This document shows, piece by piece, positions 29,699 to 40,283 of a stretch of 64,000 nt of DNA. The stretch comes from Apirhabdus apintestini (lineage in GTDB: Bacteria; Pseudomonadota; Gammaproteobacteria; Enterobacterales; Enterobacteriaceae): positions 496,001 to 560,000 of the forward strand of contig CP138906.1 in assembly GCA_033977085.1 (NCBI GenBank), read 5' to 3'. Within the stretch, counting starts at the first letter, position 1, and each line of letters opens with the position of its first letter. Under the pieces are notes generated by a model. The model made no database searches. It was not told the DNA's origin and saw only the letters and a program-made list of their open reading frames with translations. The position numbers and the translations under genes are program-made.

Positions 29699-30178
29699 TC
29701 GCAGGAAATTGTTTTGGCGTAACGGCGTGCCGTCATAAAGTGATATGCGGCCACGGACGCTGCGCATGAAAACAATAGAGGGGAACGCGGTTCCCCTCGT
29801 ACTTGCTGACCATAACGCCTGGCGCCCGGCACACTTGCCTGCACCTTATTATTAGCGCATCAGACCCACCTTATGTTGTCCGTCTTTTCATCAATATTGT
29901 CGCCCGGTTTGGTATGGCGCGGCGGCGTTAGCCAGCCATAAAGGGAACTAACTTTAGCGATTTCAGCGCAGTGGCTTTTCGTCAGTTAGAGAAGGCTGAA
30001 TTCGGTGCTGGTGGCCGGTTGATACGATCAGTCTTACCCGATGCGCCGGAGATAATGTATTTCCCTTCCCCGGACTGGACCCCGTGCGTGGTAGCATAGT
30101 GCAATACCGTTTTGTCGCAGGTGCCGGGTTTATGCAGCGGACAGGACGCCTGAAACGCGCAACTGATAAGGAGTCAGG
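29699..30178. other. Intergenic region upstream of codA
   Basis: No gene is supported. A hairpin at 29778-29798 follows the chitin-binding gene. A minus-strand stretch at about 29980-30140 looks weakly protein-like (GEGKYIISGASGKT) but has no start, and it is left unassigned. Confidence 0.5.
29778..29798 (+). terminator. Hairpin downstream of the chitin-binding gene
   Basis: A perfect 9-bp stem (GAGGGGAAC / GTTCCCCTC) with a 3-base loop lies about 80 bases after the gene. It is strong but has no T run. Confidence 0.55.
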
Positions 30179-31421
30179 ATGAATATTATTAACGCACGTT
30201 TACGTAAGCGTGAAGGTTTGTTCACCCTCGTTTTACAGGATGGGAAAATCAACCAGATAACTGGACAGGCCGCCAGCCGGAAGGCCGGACCGGATGAGCT
30301 GGACGCCGAAGGCGGTCTGGCGATAGCGCCGCTGGTTGAGCCACATATCCATTTGGACGCGACGCTGACGGCGGGTGAACCGGCCTGGAATATGAGCGGC
30401 ACGCTGTTTGAAGGCATAGAGCGCTGGGGCCAGCGTAAAGCGACTATCACGCATGAGGATACTAAACGGCGCGCGCTGGCGACGATTGGGATGCTGCGCG
30501 ACCACGGCATCCAGCATGTGCGTACTCACGTTGATGTTACCGATCCTTCGCTGGCAGCGCTTCGGGCGTTACTGGAAGTGAAACAGGAAAGCCGTCATCT
30601 GCTAGATTTGCAGATTGTGGCGTTCCCTCAGGAAGGCATTGAATCTTTCCCGAATGGCCGTGCGCTGATGACGCAGGCGATTGAGCTGGGTGCCGATGTC
30701 GTTGGCGGTATTCCGCATTTTGAAAACACCCGCGATCAGGGCGTCAGTTCAGTCAAGTTCTTAATGGAACTGGCGGAGCGTACCGGTTGCCTGGTGGATG
30801 TGCACTGTGATGAAACCGACGATCCCCAGTCGCGTTTCCTGGAGGTGCTGGCCGAAGAGGCGCGAGTGCGAGATATGGGCGCGCGCGTTACCGCCAGCCA
30901 CACCGTGGCGATGGGATCATACGATAACGCCTACTGCTATAAGCTGTTTCGCCTGCTGCGCCAGTCCGGAATTAATTTTGTTTCCTGCCCGACGGAAAGC
31001 ATTCATTTGCAGGGGCGCTTTGATAGCTGGCCGAAGCGACGCGGCGTGACACGCGTGGCGGAGTTGGATCAGGCGGGTATGAATGTCTGTTTTGGCCAGG
31101 ATTCGATTAAAGATCCGTGGTATCCGCTGGGGAATGGCAATATTTTACGCGTGCTGGACGCTGGCCTGCATATCTGCCACATGATGGGCTATGACACCCT
31201 GCAGCGCAGCACTGGACTTTGTCACAGATAATAGCGCTCGGGCGCTGAATCTGGGCGAGCGCTACGGCCTGGCGCCGGGGCGTCCGGCTAATGTGGTAAT
31301 TCTGGATGCGGAAAACGACTATGACGCGGTGTGCCACCAGGCGAAAGCGCGGATATCCATTCGCCACGGGCAGGTGATTATGCGCCGTCGCCCGGAGCAG
31401 CTTGAGTACCCGCAGGCGTAG
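30179..31421 (+). pseudogene. codA: Cytosine deaminase CodA, frameshifted near the 3' end
   Basis: CodA deaminates cytosine to uracil in pyrimidine salvage. Metal and active-site motifs are complete in the first 290 residues: EPHIHLDAT near 59, GTLFEGIERW near 80, VDVHCDETDD near 207, TASHTVAMGSYDN near 240 and CFGQDSIKDPWYPLG near 303. A missing base near 31205 (in CAGCGCAGCACTGG) shifts the last 75 residues (LDFVTDNSARALNLG onward). Corrected length is about 415 residues, close to E. coli CodA (427). AAGGAG precedes the ATG. No codB adjoins it. A 60-bp copy of the res gene end abuts its stop. Confidence 0.9.
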
Positions 31422-31477
31422 TGAACATCCGCGCTTTCTTTATTCAGCGCGGCGAAGAAGCGCCGGGCGCAGGCGAT
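31418..31477. repeat. 60-bp direct repeat, copy A (abuts codA stop)
   Basis: This segment is a perfect 60-base copy of 31590-31649, which lies inside the 3' end of res. It starts at the codA stop codon. The copies are 112 bases apart. Confidence 0.95.
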
Positions 31478-31544
31478 GTTAAAGCATCGCCGGCGCGGGT
31501 GAGTGAAAACTTGCGCCGAACGCGACGACGCCGCCGCGCCGGGG

Positions 31545-34500
31545 TTACAGCGCGGTATCCAGCAATTGCTGAAAGTCGCTGACGACGGTGTAGTGAACAT
31601 CCGCGCTTTCTTTATTCAGCGCGGCGAAGAAGCGCCGGGCGCAGGCGATTTTGTATGCTTCGCTGGCGCGCAGGCTGAGCGCTGTGTCGCTGCCTTTAGT
31701 CTCTGCAACGAACCAAAGGTGGCGAACGCTGCCTTCGCGAAAAGCGATGGCCCAGTCTGGAATGTAGTCGCCGAGCGGGGTTGGAATGGCGAACCCGTGA
31801 GGTAATTTGGCATAAACCGCCACGTTATCACAGCTTTCCAGCACTTCGGCAAAGCGCCGTTCGACGCCGGAGTCCAGCACTGCATAATCGTATATATGTT
31901 TTTGCAGACGTACGGCGGCGCGGCTGAGATCCTGGCCGCGCTGGCCCGCGATGAACAGGCTACGATCGTAGCATTCATCAAGTAAGGTGTAGGTGAGGTT
32001 TTCAACCGAAAGGGCGGCCTTCTGTTCATTAATAAGACGTGCTGCGCCGGCAATAAAGGCTTCGGGATTCTGCTGATAAAGCGCAAAAACGTGTGGGGAA
32101 ATTTGACGCAGAATAGCGACGAGCGTGCGCCGGGTCAGGGCGGTTGCCGCCGCCAGTTTGCCGGGTAAGTCGTAGCGCACCGTGCGCGCTATTGCCTGCC
32201 CTTCTAAACGCACCGTACCGTGCGGCGTCTGGCGGAATCCACCGCCGCTATGCAGTAATTCATCGGTAAGCATTTCGGTTTGTTCACCGCCGCTTAGCGT
32301 ATATTGCAGCGGCGTAACGCGAAGCTGCGTATCAATAGCCTGCACCGCCTGGCGAATGAGCGCTGGGGTATCAAACTCAACGCGCCAGACGCTTTTGTGA
32401 TGAATTTGTGCCCATAGCGCCTGAAATTCCGCAGAGTCAAATAGGGCGTTTAGCGGATTTATTTTGAGGCGGCGATCGTCTTCAATCGCCGGTAGTTGAG
32501 CTTCGCTAAATAGCGTATTGAGTAGGGCGATAATCGCTTCTCGCCAGGGCGCAAGAGCGTCCGGCAGCGGCGCCGAGGTATTCTGTGTGACGGCCGTATG
32601 CCATGACAGCGTCAAAGTATCGTCCAGCTCGTTGATGTAATCGTGCTTCACCAGATACTTGTACAGACGTTTCGCCATTTCTGGCGTGACGGGTGTTTCT
32701 TCATGTGGGCCGATGAGTAATTTACCGGTGAGCCAGGCTTCGTTCGCTTTGCGTGGACGCGCGGACAGCGCGCTGCCCAGCTCCTGCTGTAGCCCGCAGA
32801 CAAAATCGCGGTAACTTTCGCTGGCGACGACGCAGAGTACATTGATGTCGTGTACGGTAGCGGGATTGTCCTGGCGTTCTCCGCGCTGATTGACCGCAAG
32901 CCGCAGCCCGCGCCCTACCTCCTGGCGGCGTGAAATGCCGCTGTTACTGCGTTTTAGCATACACATAACGAAAACGTTAGGGTTATCCCAGCCTTCCCGC
33001 AGCGCAGAATGGGAGAAAATAAAGCGCGTAGGTTCCTGAAATGACAGCAAGCGTTCTTTATCTTTGAGAATGAGATCATAGGCGTCCACGTCGTCCGATA
33101 GCCCCGCGTCTTCCCCGCGCGTTTTAACGTCTGGATCGCGCAGGCGCTGCGATTTTTTATCAACCGAGAAGTAGCCTTTATGCGTGCAGTCGACGCGAAT
33201 AGACGCCAGGTAATCGCGCCAGTCGCCGCGGCCCGGCGGCAGCTCCGCCAGCAGGGCGTCTACCTGCGCCTGATACTCTTGTTCGAACAGGCGTGCGTAG
33301 TCGCCCTTTTCATCGTCCCGCGCGTAATCACGGTATTTAGCAACTTCGTCGATAAAAAAGCGACAGGACTTTGATACCCTGCGGATAAAGCTGGCGCTCT
33401 TTTTCCAGGTGCGCGCGCACGGTTTCCCGGATTTGCAGGCGGCGAATATCGGCGTCGCTGACATCGCCAACCGCCTCTCCGGCGCGCAGAATCTGACCGT
33501 TGGTGAAGCTGACGCTGTCGCTGATTGCGTCGATATGTTCAACGATATAGCCGCGATATTGCTCTAGTTGGTTGCTTTCAGCGTAAAGATTATCCCCTGC
33601 CTGTAGCCTGCGCAGGGCGCGGCGGATGCCGGAACGGGTTTTGATTTCCATTTCGATACGCGCCAGCGGCGCCTTTTGGGATAGTTCAATGGATTCCAGC
33701 CAAAGCCACGCGTTTAACCCTTCCGCGCCTTTAACGGCAATGCCGCGCACGGCGATTTTTTAACCAGTTTTTGGTTATAGGCGTCCAGCGCGTCCAGACG
33801 ATGAATTTTATTGTGGTTAGTTTTATGGGTGGCCGAATAGCGCAGAACTGCCAGTGGGGTGAAATGGGCAAGCGCGCTAAGGGTTTTTTGCCTTCCATGC
33901 GCTGCGGTTCGTCCAGGATGAGAATGGGGCGACAGGCGCTCAGCACATCGATGGGGCGGCGCGAGCGAAATGCGTCCAGCGCTTCATAAATACGGCGATT
34001 ATCTTTGCCAGCGGCGTTAAACGCCTGGGTGTTGATAATCATTACGTGTATGCCCGCGTCCGAGGCGAATTGTTCCAGTGCCTGCGGCTGGCGGGAGTTA
34101 TAAATAAAACAGCGCGCTTTTTTGCCGTAGATTTCTGCAAAATGGGCGGCGGTGATGCGCAGTGATTTATCCACGCCTTCGCGTATGGCAATACCGGGGA
34201 CCACCACGATAAATTTACTCCAGCCGTAGCGCTGATTGAGTTCGAACAGTGTTTTGATGTAGCAATAGGTCTTTCCGGTTCCGGTTTCCATTTCAATATC
34301 CAGGTTAACCGGGCAGACCTCGTCGCCTGCAAGAGAAGCGGAGACGGGCAGGTTTTGCCGCCGCTGTACCCGCTGGATATTGGACAGTAATTGTGTGGGG
34401 AGAGCGACAGCGGCGCATTGCCGAAGATATCGCCGTCGGCCAGATCCAGCGCTGGCGCACGGTCAGGCGCGGTTTGCGTCTGTATCGCCAGTGGGTTATG

Positions 34501-34581
34501 CCAGGGCTGGCCGGCGAAACAGTCGATAACGGCGTCGACGGCGGCCGTTTGGTGCGGCTGTAGCTTGAATTTAAGTTTCAT
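31545..34581 (-). pseudogene. res: Type III restriction enzyme Res subunit, frameshifted
   Basis: Res is the ATP-dependent translocating and cleaving subunit of a type III restriction-modification system. The start FKLQPHQTAAVDAVIDCF is followed by Walker A (METGTGKT) near residue 97. The DEPQ box is in ILILDEPQRMEGKK near 250, and motif VI is QEVGRGLRL near 555. The PD-(D/E)xK nuclease core near the C terminus reads IPDWAIAF and VAETKG. The gene is cut by about four single-base frameshifts (near 34300, 33870, 33750 and 33400). Corrected length is about 1010 residues, normal for the family. It is 9 bases downstream of mod on the same strand. Confidence 0.9.
31590..31649. repeat. 60-bp direct repeat, copy B (inside res)
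   Basis: Source copy of the repeat at 31418-31477; it encodes part of the C terminus of Res (ACARRFFAALNKESADVHYT on the minus strand). Confidence 0.95.
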
Positions 34582-34590
34582 GGCCGCTCC

Positions 34591-36538
34591 TTAGAGTACG
34601 TTGAGTTCCGTCGCCGGCGAGAGCTGGAGAAAAAGCTGGGCAGCGTTGTTTTTAACGGCGTCGTTTTCGAATCCGTCATCCCGGAATACCACGCGTTCCG
34701 GCTGCAGCGCCGCCATTTCACGGATTAGCGCTTCACTAATGCCGGGGCTAAAGCAGGCAAGCAGCGCGCCATTATCCACTTCCCACACCGGTACTCCGAG
34801 CAGCGCTATCTGGCGCAGCGGTAGCGTGAGCGGCAGGCCGCAGTCAATCAATACCTGAAACAGGAGATCGTCCGGGGTGCGGTCCGGGCGGATATTGTCG
34901 ACCAGAAAATCGAGCTGCGTCTGGGTTAGCGCATCCGCGCTGTACCACACGTCATTCATATTGCTGGTGTCGATACGTAATACGCGCAGTCCGGCCTGGT
35001 CGCTAAATGCCTGAGCCGCGCGCTGAATGCGCGCTTTGGTGATTTCGCTAATGTAAGGCGGTTTGCCAAGCTTTTTCAGATACTGCAGGGTTTCTTTGAC
35101 ACTTTTTTACTTTTGGCATCCATTCCGGCGCTGGCGCGGATCTCTTCCGGTAATTGCACGAGCACGAAGCGCAGGCGCGCGCCGCGGTCGTGGTTATATT
35201 GCATGACCGCACTGGCGGTACTGCCGGAGCCGGCGAAAAAATCCATTACGATTTCCGGCGCATCGCCGTCGCAGCTGCCGCAAAAGAGCGCCAGCAGCCG
35301 GTATATTAACGCCGTGGGTTTCTGGCCGTTAAGGAAGGCGGGCAGCCCGTGCATCTCTTTATTCAGGTTGATAGTGGAAATGTCGTTCCATAAATCGCAC
35401 AAATATTCATCAAGATAGTCAGACAGGAATAGCATCTGTTTACCTTCCCACCAGACGTAGCGAATCCCGGTGGGTGAGATGACGGCTGCGGTTTTAGTGG
35501 GGAAAGTCATACCGGCGAGCGTGGCGTTGTTGGTGCGATAAACCACGTTTTCGGCGTGCGCCAATTTAAAGGCGCGCACGCTGGCGTCGTCGAGCGGCAG
35601 GCCGCGCTGAGCCATTTCCTCTGTCACCTTCACAATGACGTAGTTCTGCGGATCGTCGTCAAGATTACGCACAAAACTGGAATAATAATTCAGGTAGCCA
35701 TCGAGCTTTTCCGGGTTCTGCTCTTTTTTAATTTTTATTGGGTTGAGGCGCGCCGCGCCGATGTTGCGCGTATAGACCAAGATATATTCTTTTATTTTCG
35801 GCAACCGTTTATCTACGTGGGACATTTTTACGCCGGAGGATTCACTCGATTTGACGGCGATTAAATTCAGGAAGCACTGCGCGCCAAATACTTCATCACA
35901 CAGCAGCTTCAGGTTCGCCAGCTCGTCGTCGTCAATACTGATGCAAATCACGCCGTCGTCCTTGAGCAGCGTGCGGGCGATGCGCAAACGCGGGTACATC
36001 ATGGAGAGCCAGTCGGAGTGGAAGCGCCCGTTGGTGTCGGTATTTGATACCAGCGCATTGCCGTATTCATCTTTCTGTAAGGAGCGCTCCAAAAATTCCT
36101 GGGCCGAGGCGGTGAAATTATCTTTATAGATGAAATCGCTGCCGGTGTTATAGGGCGGATCGATATAGATAAGTTTGACGCTGCCAAGGTAACTTTCCTG
36201 CAGCAACTTTAGCGCATCGAGGTTATCACCTTCGATAAATAGATGTTCCGCGCGGTCGAAATCGACGCTGTCTTCGCGCACCGGGCGCAGCGTTTTGGCG
36301 ATAGGACTGTTAGCGGTCAGTAATGCCTGGCGCTTTCCCGGCCAGTTTAGCTGATAGCGCTCCGCTGGCCCTTCGATGAGGCTATCGCCGAGCGCCTGGC
36401 GCAGCAGATCGAAATCGACGGCTAGCTGCGCTTCCCTGCTGCAGTTTGCTGTTCGGTGACACAGGCAGGAAACAGCGCCTGAAGCTGTTTGAGCGCCTGC
36501 TGTTGTCCGTTTAGGGAGTGCATTTTTAGCTTGTCCAT
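34591..36538 (-). pseudogene. mod: Type III modification methyltransferase Mod, frameshifted
   Basis: Mod is the adenine-N6 methyltransferase and specificity subunit. The catalytic motif DPPYNTG is near residue 125, followed by the target-recognition region. The SAM-binding motif DFFAGSGSTASAV is near 430, so it is a beta-class enzyme. Two frameshifts are seen: near 36440 at the N terminus (after TAAGKRS) and near 35105 before KVKETLQYLKKLGKPPYI. The last part ends LSPATELNVL. Corrected length is about 648 residues. The ATG at 36538 (MDKLKMHS) is preferred; 36523 is an alternative. The target sequence cannot be read from the protein. Confidence 0.9.
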
Positions 36539-37107
36539 GACGTCCTCGGCGTTGAGTTACGATGAGGCGAAAAACCTTTCGCGACGCGGTTTAATGGTAT
36601 GGTCGCTATTGTAACTTGCTTAACAAAGGATGTGAGGCGGATTTTTAAGTTGCAGCGACACTTCCTGGCAGGAAAATATTGCGATTATTGGGGAGTAACC
36701 GTCGCGGCGGTATAGCGCTCCGACGCTCAATGTTTATTCCATCACCTATTTATTTATCATGTTAACCCCGGCTGGGGGTGAAAACCTCACCCGAGCCTGA
36801 GCTTAATAGTGCATTTAGGTATTACGCCCGCATTTATCGCGCTTGCGAGAGAAAATGGTGCATGAACAGACACAAAACGACAGGCGCTTTATACGGCGCT
36901 GGGGTAATTATTGTTAATGTAGTTCACCAAAAAACTGGCTGTTGCTTTACCCAGCAGTGACCCGGAAAAATGACGAGGTGCGAGCGATATGCCAGATACG
37001 AACTTAGACCGATTTTTTGCAAATATAGGTCGGAATGGGATCATAGAAAAATAGATAATTTCCGTTTCCTAGTCGTAATATTTTTAGATAAAGACTGGTA
37101 TTTTTAT
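36539..37107. other. Intergenic region upstream of mod
   Basis: No gene is seen. It contains the mod promoter region at the left and AT-rich sequence on the right side bordering the fimbrial regulator block. Confidence 0.5.
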
Positions 37108-37473
37108 TCATGAGAAAGGCCGGCAGGTATTGTGCGGCTCTTTATCATCAATTTTATCTTCAGGAAAAACAATATTCGTTTCTGATTTTAGAAAATAACT
37201 GTTGCCTTCATGGTGATAGTTGAAAATGATTTTCCGGTTAAGCGCCTTTTCTTCACCATTAATATAGTTGACATTGCCCGTTATATTGACCACACCCTGT
37301 TTTTTATCGAAAGTGTAGTTTATTAGCATATTAATACTTGCGTCTTTAGCATGGAGAACATGATTTGCAGTGCATGAAAATTGTTGATGCTGAGATTTAT
37401 TATAGAGTGAAATAAATAATATCGTAATAGCGATGGAAAAAACGATCGGGACGATCGCCTTAATGACCCTCAT
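37108..37473 (-). CDS. FidL-like inner-membrane protein
   Basis: A 121-residue protein with an N-terminal membrane anchor (IVPIVFSIAITILFISLY, residues 7-24). It has a periplasmic domain containing FSCTANHV near 33 and DKKQGVVNITGNVNY near 56. This topology and its place directly after a ToxR-like regulator match FidL, the partner of MarT in Salmonella, although I infer this from layout and pattern only. It is five bases downstream of the regulator gene. The C-terminal end may be slightly altered by a frameshift. Confidence 0.65.
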   Translation of the reverse strand: MRVIKAIVPIVFSIAITILFISLYNKSQHQQFSCTANHVLHAKDASINMLINYTFDKKQGVVNITGNVNYINGEEKALNRKIIFNYHHEGNSYFLKSETNIVFPEDKIDDKEPHNTCRPFS

Positions 37474-37478
37474 GATTT

Positions 37479-38381
37479 TTATTCCTCTTTAAAATAGTCC
37501 GACACACAGTCGTTACTTTGATGTATTTCTTTTGTACAGCGAATTACTGAGACTCTTGGCGTAATATCGTAGTAATCAAGATAAATAAAGGGGTACGTTT
37601 TGCATTCATTTTCAAAACGCAGTCCATATGCGATAACGCGTTTTCTTAAGCCGTTCGCCGGGATATTATCATTTGCGTAGATCGAACAGCCTTCTTTTTG
37701 ATATACCAGCCGGTGATTTGCAAAGTAGTCTACTTTCTTCCATGAAGTTAAACTGTTATACAACAAAATGGCTACTGCTACTGTTAACATTCCCGCCAGA
37801 AAAGCAGCGGTTTTTTACACTTAATAAACCCCATGAGCGGTGAAGCTTTTCCGTTAACTAATACACGCGGAGGAGGTGAGTTTTGATTAATACCTCCAAA
37901 AGGGGCTATCCCACTCTCGCTGGTTTGCTCTGGTATTTGTGAGGTATATAACCTCGCGTTTTGCTCTATGGGAGCAGCCTCTACGATAGTTGCATTATCC
38001 TGAGCGCCTGATGATATTTCATGACCAGAATCGTGTTGTAATGATTTCTGTTCAATATTGGTGCCGCTTGCCAGCGTCAGGCCCATACGAGGAATGGTGA
38101 CAATAATATCTTCTTCGAAACCCGTTTTTTTTAATCCTTTACGCAATATCGATATATTTTGATAGTAAGTATTTGGAGTGACCTGTACACCATTTTTTTC
38201 CATACCTCATCCATGAACTCTTGCTGAGCGACTATTTCTCCTTGTTTTTTATCAACAATAATAAACAACGTCCTGCCGGAGAATTTAATTCAACGACCAA
38301 TTCTGGATTGTCCAGGACTTTTAATGAACTTGTGGCAGGGTGAAATTCTACTCTGCCATTTATTATGTAGTGGTTATGCAT
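37479..38381 (-). pseudogene. ToxR/CadC-type membrane-bound winged-helix regulator (MarT-like), frameshifted
   Basis: The N terminus starts MHNHYIINGRVEFHPATSSL and leads into an OmpR-type winged helix (QEFMDEVWKKNGVQVTPNTYYQNISILRKGLKK). The transmembrane segment (LTVAVAILLYNSL) follows a linker rich in Ser, Pro and Gln. The last 80 residues form a periplasmic sensor with several Cys (GCSIYAND, RCTKEIHQS, DCVSDYF). Three single-base losses, near 38250 (A or G), 38195 (in an A run) and 37795, split the gene into pieces. It sits next to the FidL-like gene and divergent from the fimbrial operon, so it probably controls the fimbriae. Confidence 0.75.
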
Positions 38382-38938
38382 ACAGTGCCACATCCTTTTG
38401 AAGGAATCCATTTAAAACGATTAGAAAACCGAATGGTAGACCAATATTATGCAGGAAAAGTCCTAAAGTAAATTGATTTGCATAATACTCCACTATCTAT
38501 TAACAACAATTAAAAGCACTGATGCAAAAATCTTAACCTATGTAAACTTTTTGATTTTAATATGTTTTTTATTGTTACTTCAGATTAGATATGGATAGTT
38601 TCGTTTATATTAAGCACGATTTGAAAGAGATTAGATATAACAAAATGTGCGATCTTATCTTTTTTTAAACCATTAAAAATCAAATAGTTATATTTGATTT
38701 TGGTTATAAATTGCGGTTTCTTGATCTGGACGCAAAAATAATATAACTGCAGGTTTATTCACTACAGATTTTTCTTAACGTGGAATAATATTCCGTCCTA
38801 ACGGGAAAGATAAAGTTTTACTCCTGTGTCCATACGCCATTAATTTCAAGCTTTACTAATGGGTTTTAGCCTGGAAGGCGTTAGTTGCTGGCAATATTGA
38901 GTCGGCGTTATTAAGTAAGACAAATATAGGAAATGAAG
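38382..38938. other. AT-rich intergenic region with fimbrial operon promoter
   Basis: This region separates the minus-strand regulator from the plus-strand fimbrial genes. It is strongly AT-rich. No gene is supported. It probably carries both divergent promoters, and I see no invertible element with flanking inverted repeats. Confidence 0.55.
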
Positions 38939-39532
38939 ATGAATATGAAAGTCATTTTTCCGGTTATTGCTGCAAGTATGCTGCTGGGTAGCCCCTAACT
39001 TTCGCGGCGGAAAATGTTTCAGGGGGAACTATTCATTTTATGGGTACCGTAACGGATGCAACCTGTACCATTAATGGAAATAACGCTGAGAGTTTCACAG
39101 TGGCACTGGACCCTATTAATACTGAGCAGGCAGGTAAAAATGAGGGCTTAATTGATGCTGGTAAAAAGCCTTTTCGTTAACTTTTTCTAACTGTAGTTCT
39201 GCCTCTGCAGAAAAGGATGATAGTGGAAAAATTACGTCATCTCTTAAATTACAATTTTCATCGGCTAATACAATATCTGATGACGGCAAATACTTAATTA
39301 ACCAACAAATGAATGCGCAAGGTAATCCGCAAAATGTTGGTGTGGCCATTGTTAAGCAAAGTGCAGAAACTCAGCCAATTCTATTAAATCAGCCTTTGGA
39401 TAGCGGTGTTAATGGCAGTACCTCTACGCCTGAATCACTTAATTTCTATGCAAAGTATTATAAAGTTGGTTCTGATGCGGCAGAACCTGGTCAGGTAAAA
39501 ACGATGGTCACCTATAGTATTTCTTATTTGTA
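38939..39532 (+). pseudogene. Major fimbrial subunit (FimA/PapA type), frameshifted
   Basis: A chaperone-usher pilin of about 197 residues. A signal peptide (residues 1-22, VIFPVIAASMLLGS) leads to the mature TFAAENVSGGTIHFMGTV. The conserved disulfide Cys pair is in TVTDATCTI near 44 and in FSNCSS near 87. The C-terminal donor-strand motif ends MVTYSISYL. Single-base losses at about 38995 (in AGCCCCTAAC) and 39173 (in TTTTC) break the frame. It is the first gene of the four-gene operon. Confidence 0.85.
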
Positions 39533-39585
39533 ATTTTTTCCGGGCGGCTTCGCGTCGCCTTTTTATTTTTATAAATGGATTTACT

Positions 39586-40282
39586 ATGAAGAAATTATTA
39601 TTTTCTTTGGGTGTTATTCTGCCATTTTTTGCCAGTGCAAATGTGGTCATTGGTACTACGCGCGTTGTATACCCTGATAATCAGAAAGAAATTAGTGTTC
39701 AGCTACTTAATAATGGTAGCGAGCCTTCATTGGTTCAGGCGTGGATTGATGATGGGGATATAAGGTCAACGCCTGAAACCGCGAATGTGCCTTTTTATTG
39801 CAGCCGCCGGTAGTAAAGGTTCCTGCCCATAGTGGGCAGCAATTACGTATTTCATTTCTTAATCGACATGCGTTGCAGGCCGATCGTGAATCCGTGTTTT
39901 ATTTGAATGTACTGGATATCCCACCGGTGCCTGAAAATATGCAGGGAAAAAATATTATGCAGTTAGCCGTGCGGTCGAGAATAAAATTATTCTTGCGCCC
40001 TTCTCACATTCAGAATCACGCCGATGAGAGTATTCAGCATCTTGTTCTGAAACGGAATAAGGGAACATTGACGTTAACTAACAGTGGCCCATTTTTTATT
40101 ACGTTAGTCGGTATTTCGGATGGTACGTCTAAAAGTAATATTCTGGGGAAGGTATTATGGTCGCGCCTTATTCTACGTTGAACGTGGCTGCATCATCTCT
40201 GCCCGCTCCGGGAACTTCTTTGGCGGTGACGCAGATTAATGATTTCGGCGCCCGAATCCAAACGCATACTGTGATGCAATAA
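39586..40282 (+). pseudogene. Periplasmic fimbrial chaperone, frameshifted
   Basis: A PapD-like chaperone of about 232 residues. The signal peptide covers residues 1-18 (LLFSLGVILPFFASA), and the first Ig-like domain has TRVVYPDNQKEISVQLLN near 24. The Arg and Lys residues of the subunit-binding site are in TRVVYP and in RSRIKLFLRP near 130. The frame is lost near 39798 (after NVPF) and near 40150 (before APYSTLNV). It lies 53 bases after the pilin gene and one base before the usher. Confidence 0.87.
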
Positions 40283-40283
40283 T

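Noticed and set aside
29980..30140. Minus-strand protein-like stretch before codA
   Set aside because: No start, no family resemblance, and it lies in the codA leader.
38382..38938. Phase-variable invertible promoter ahead of the fimbrial genes
   Set aside because: I found no inverted repeats of useful length flanking the region and no recombinase gene nearby.
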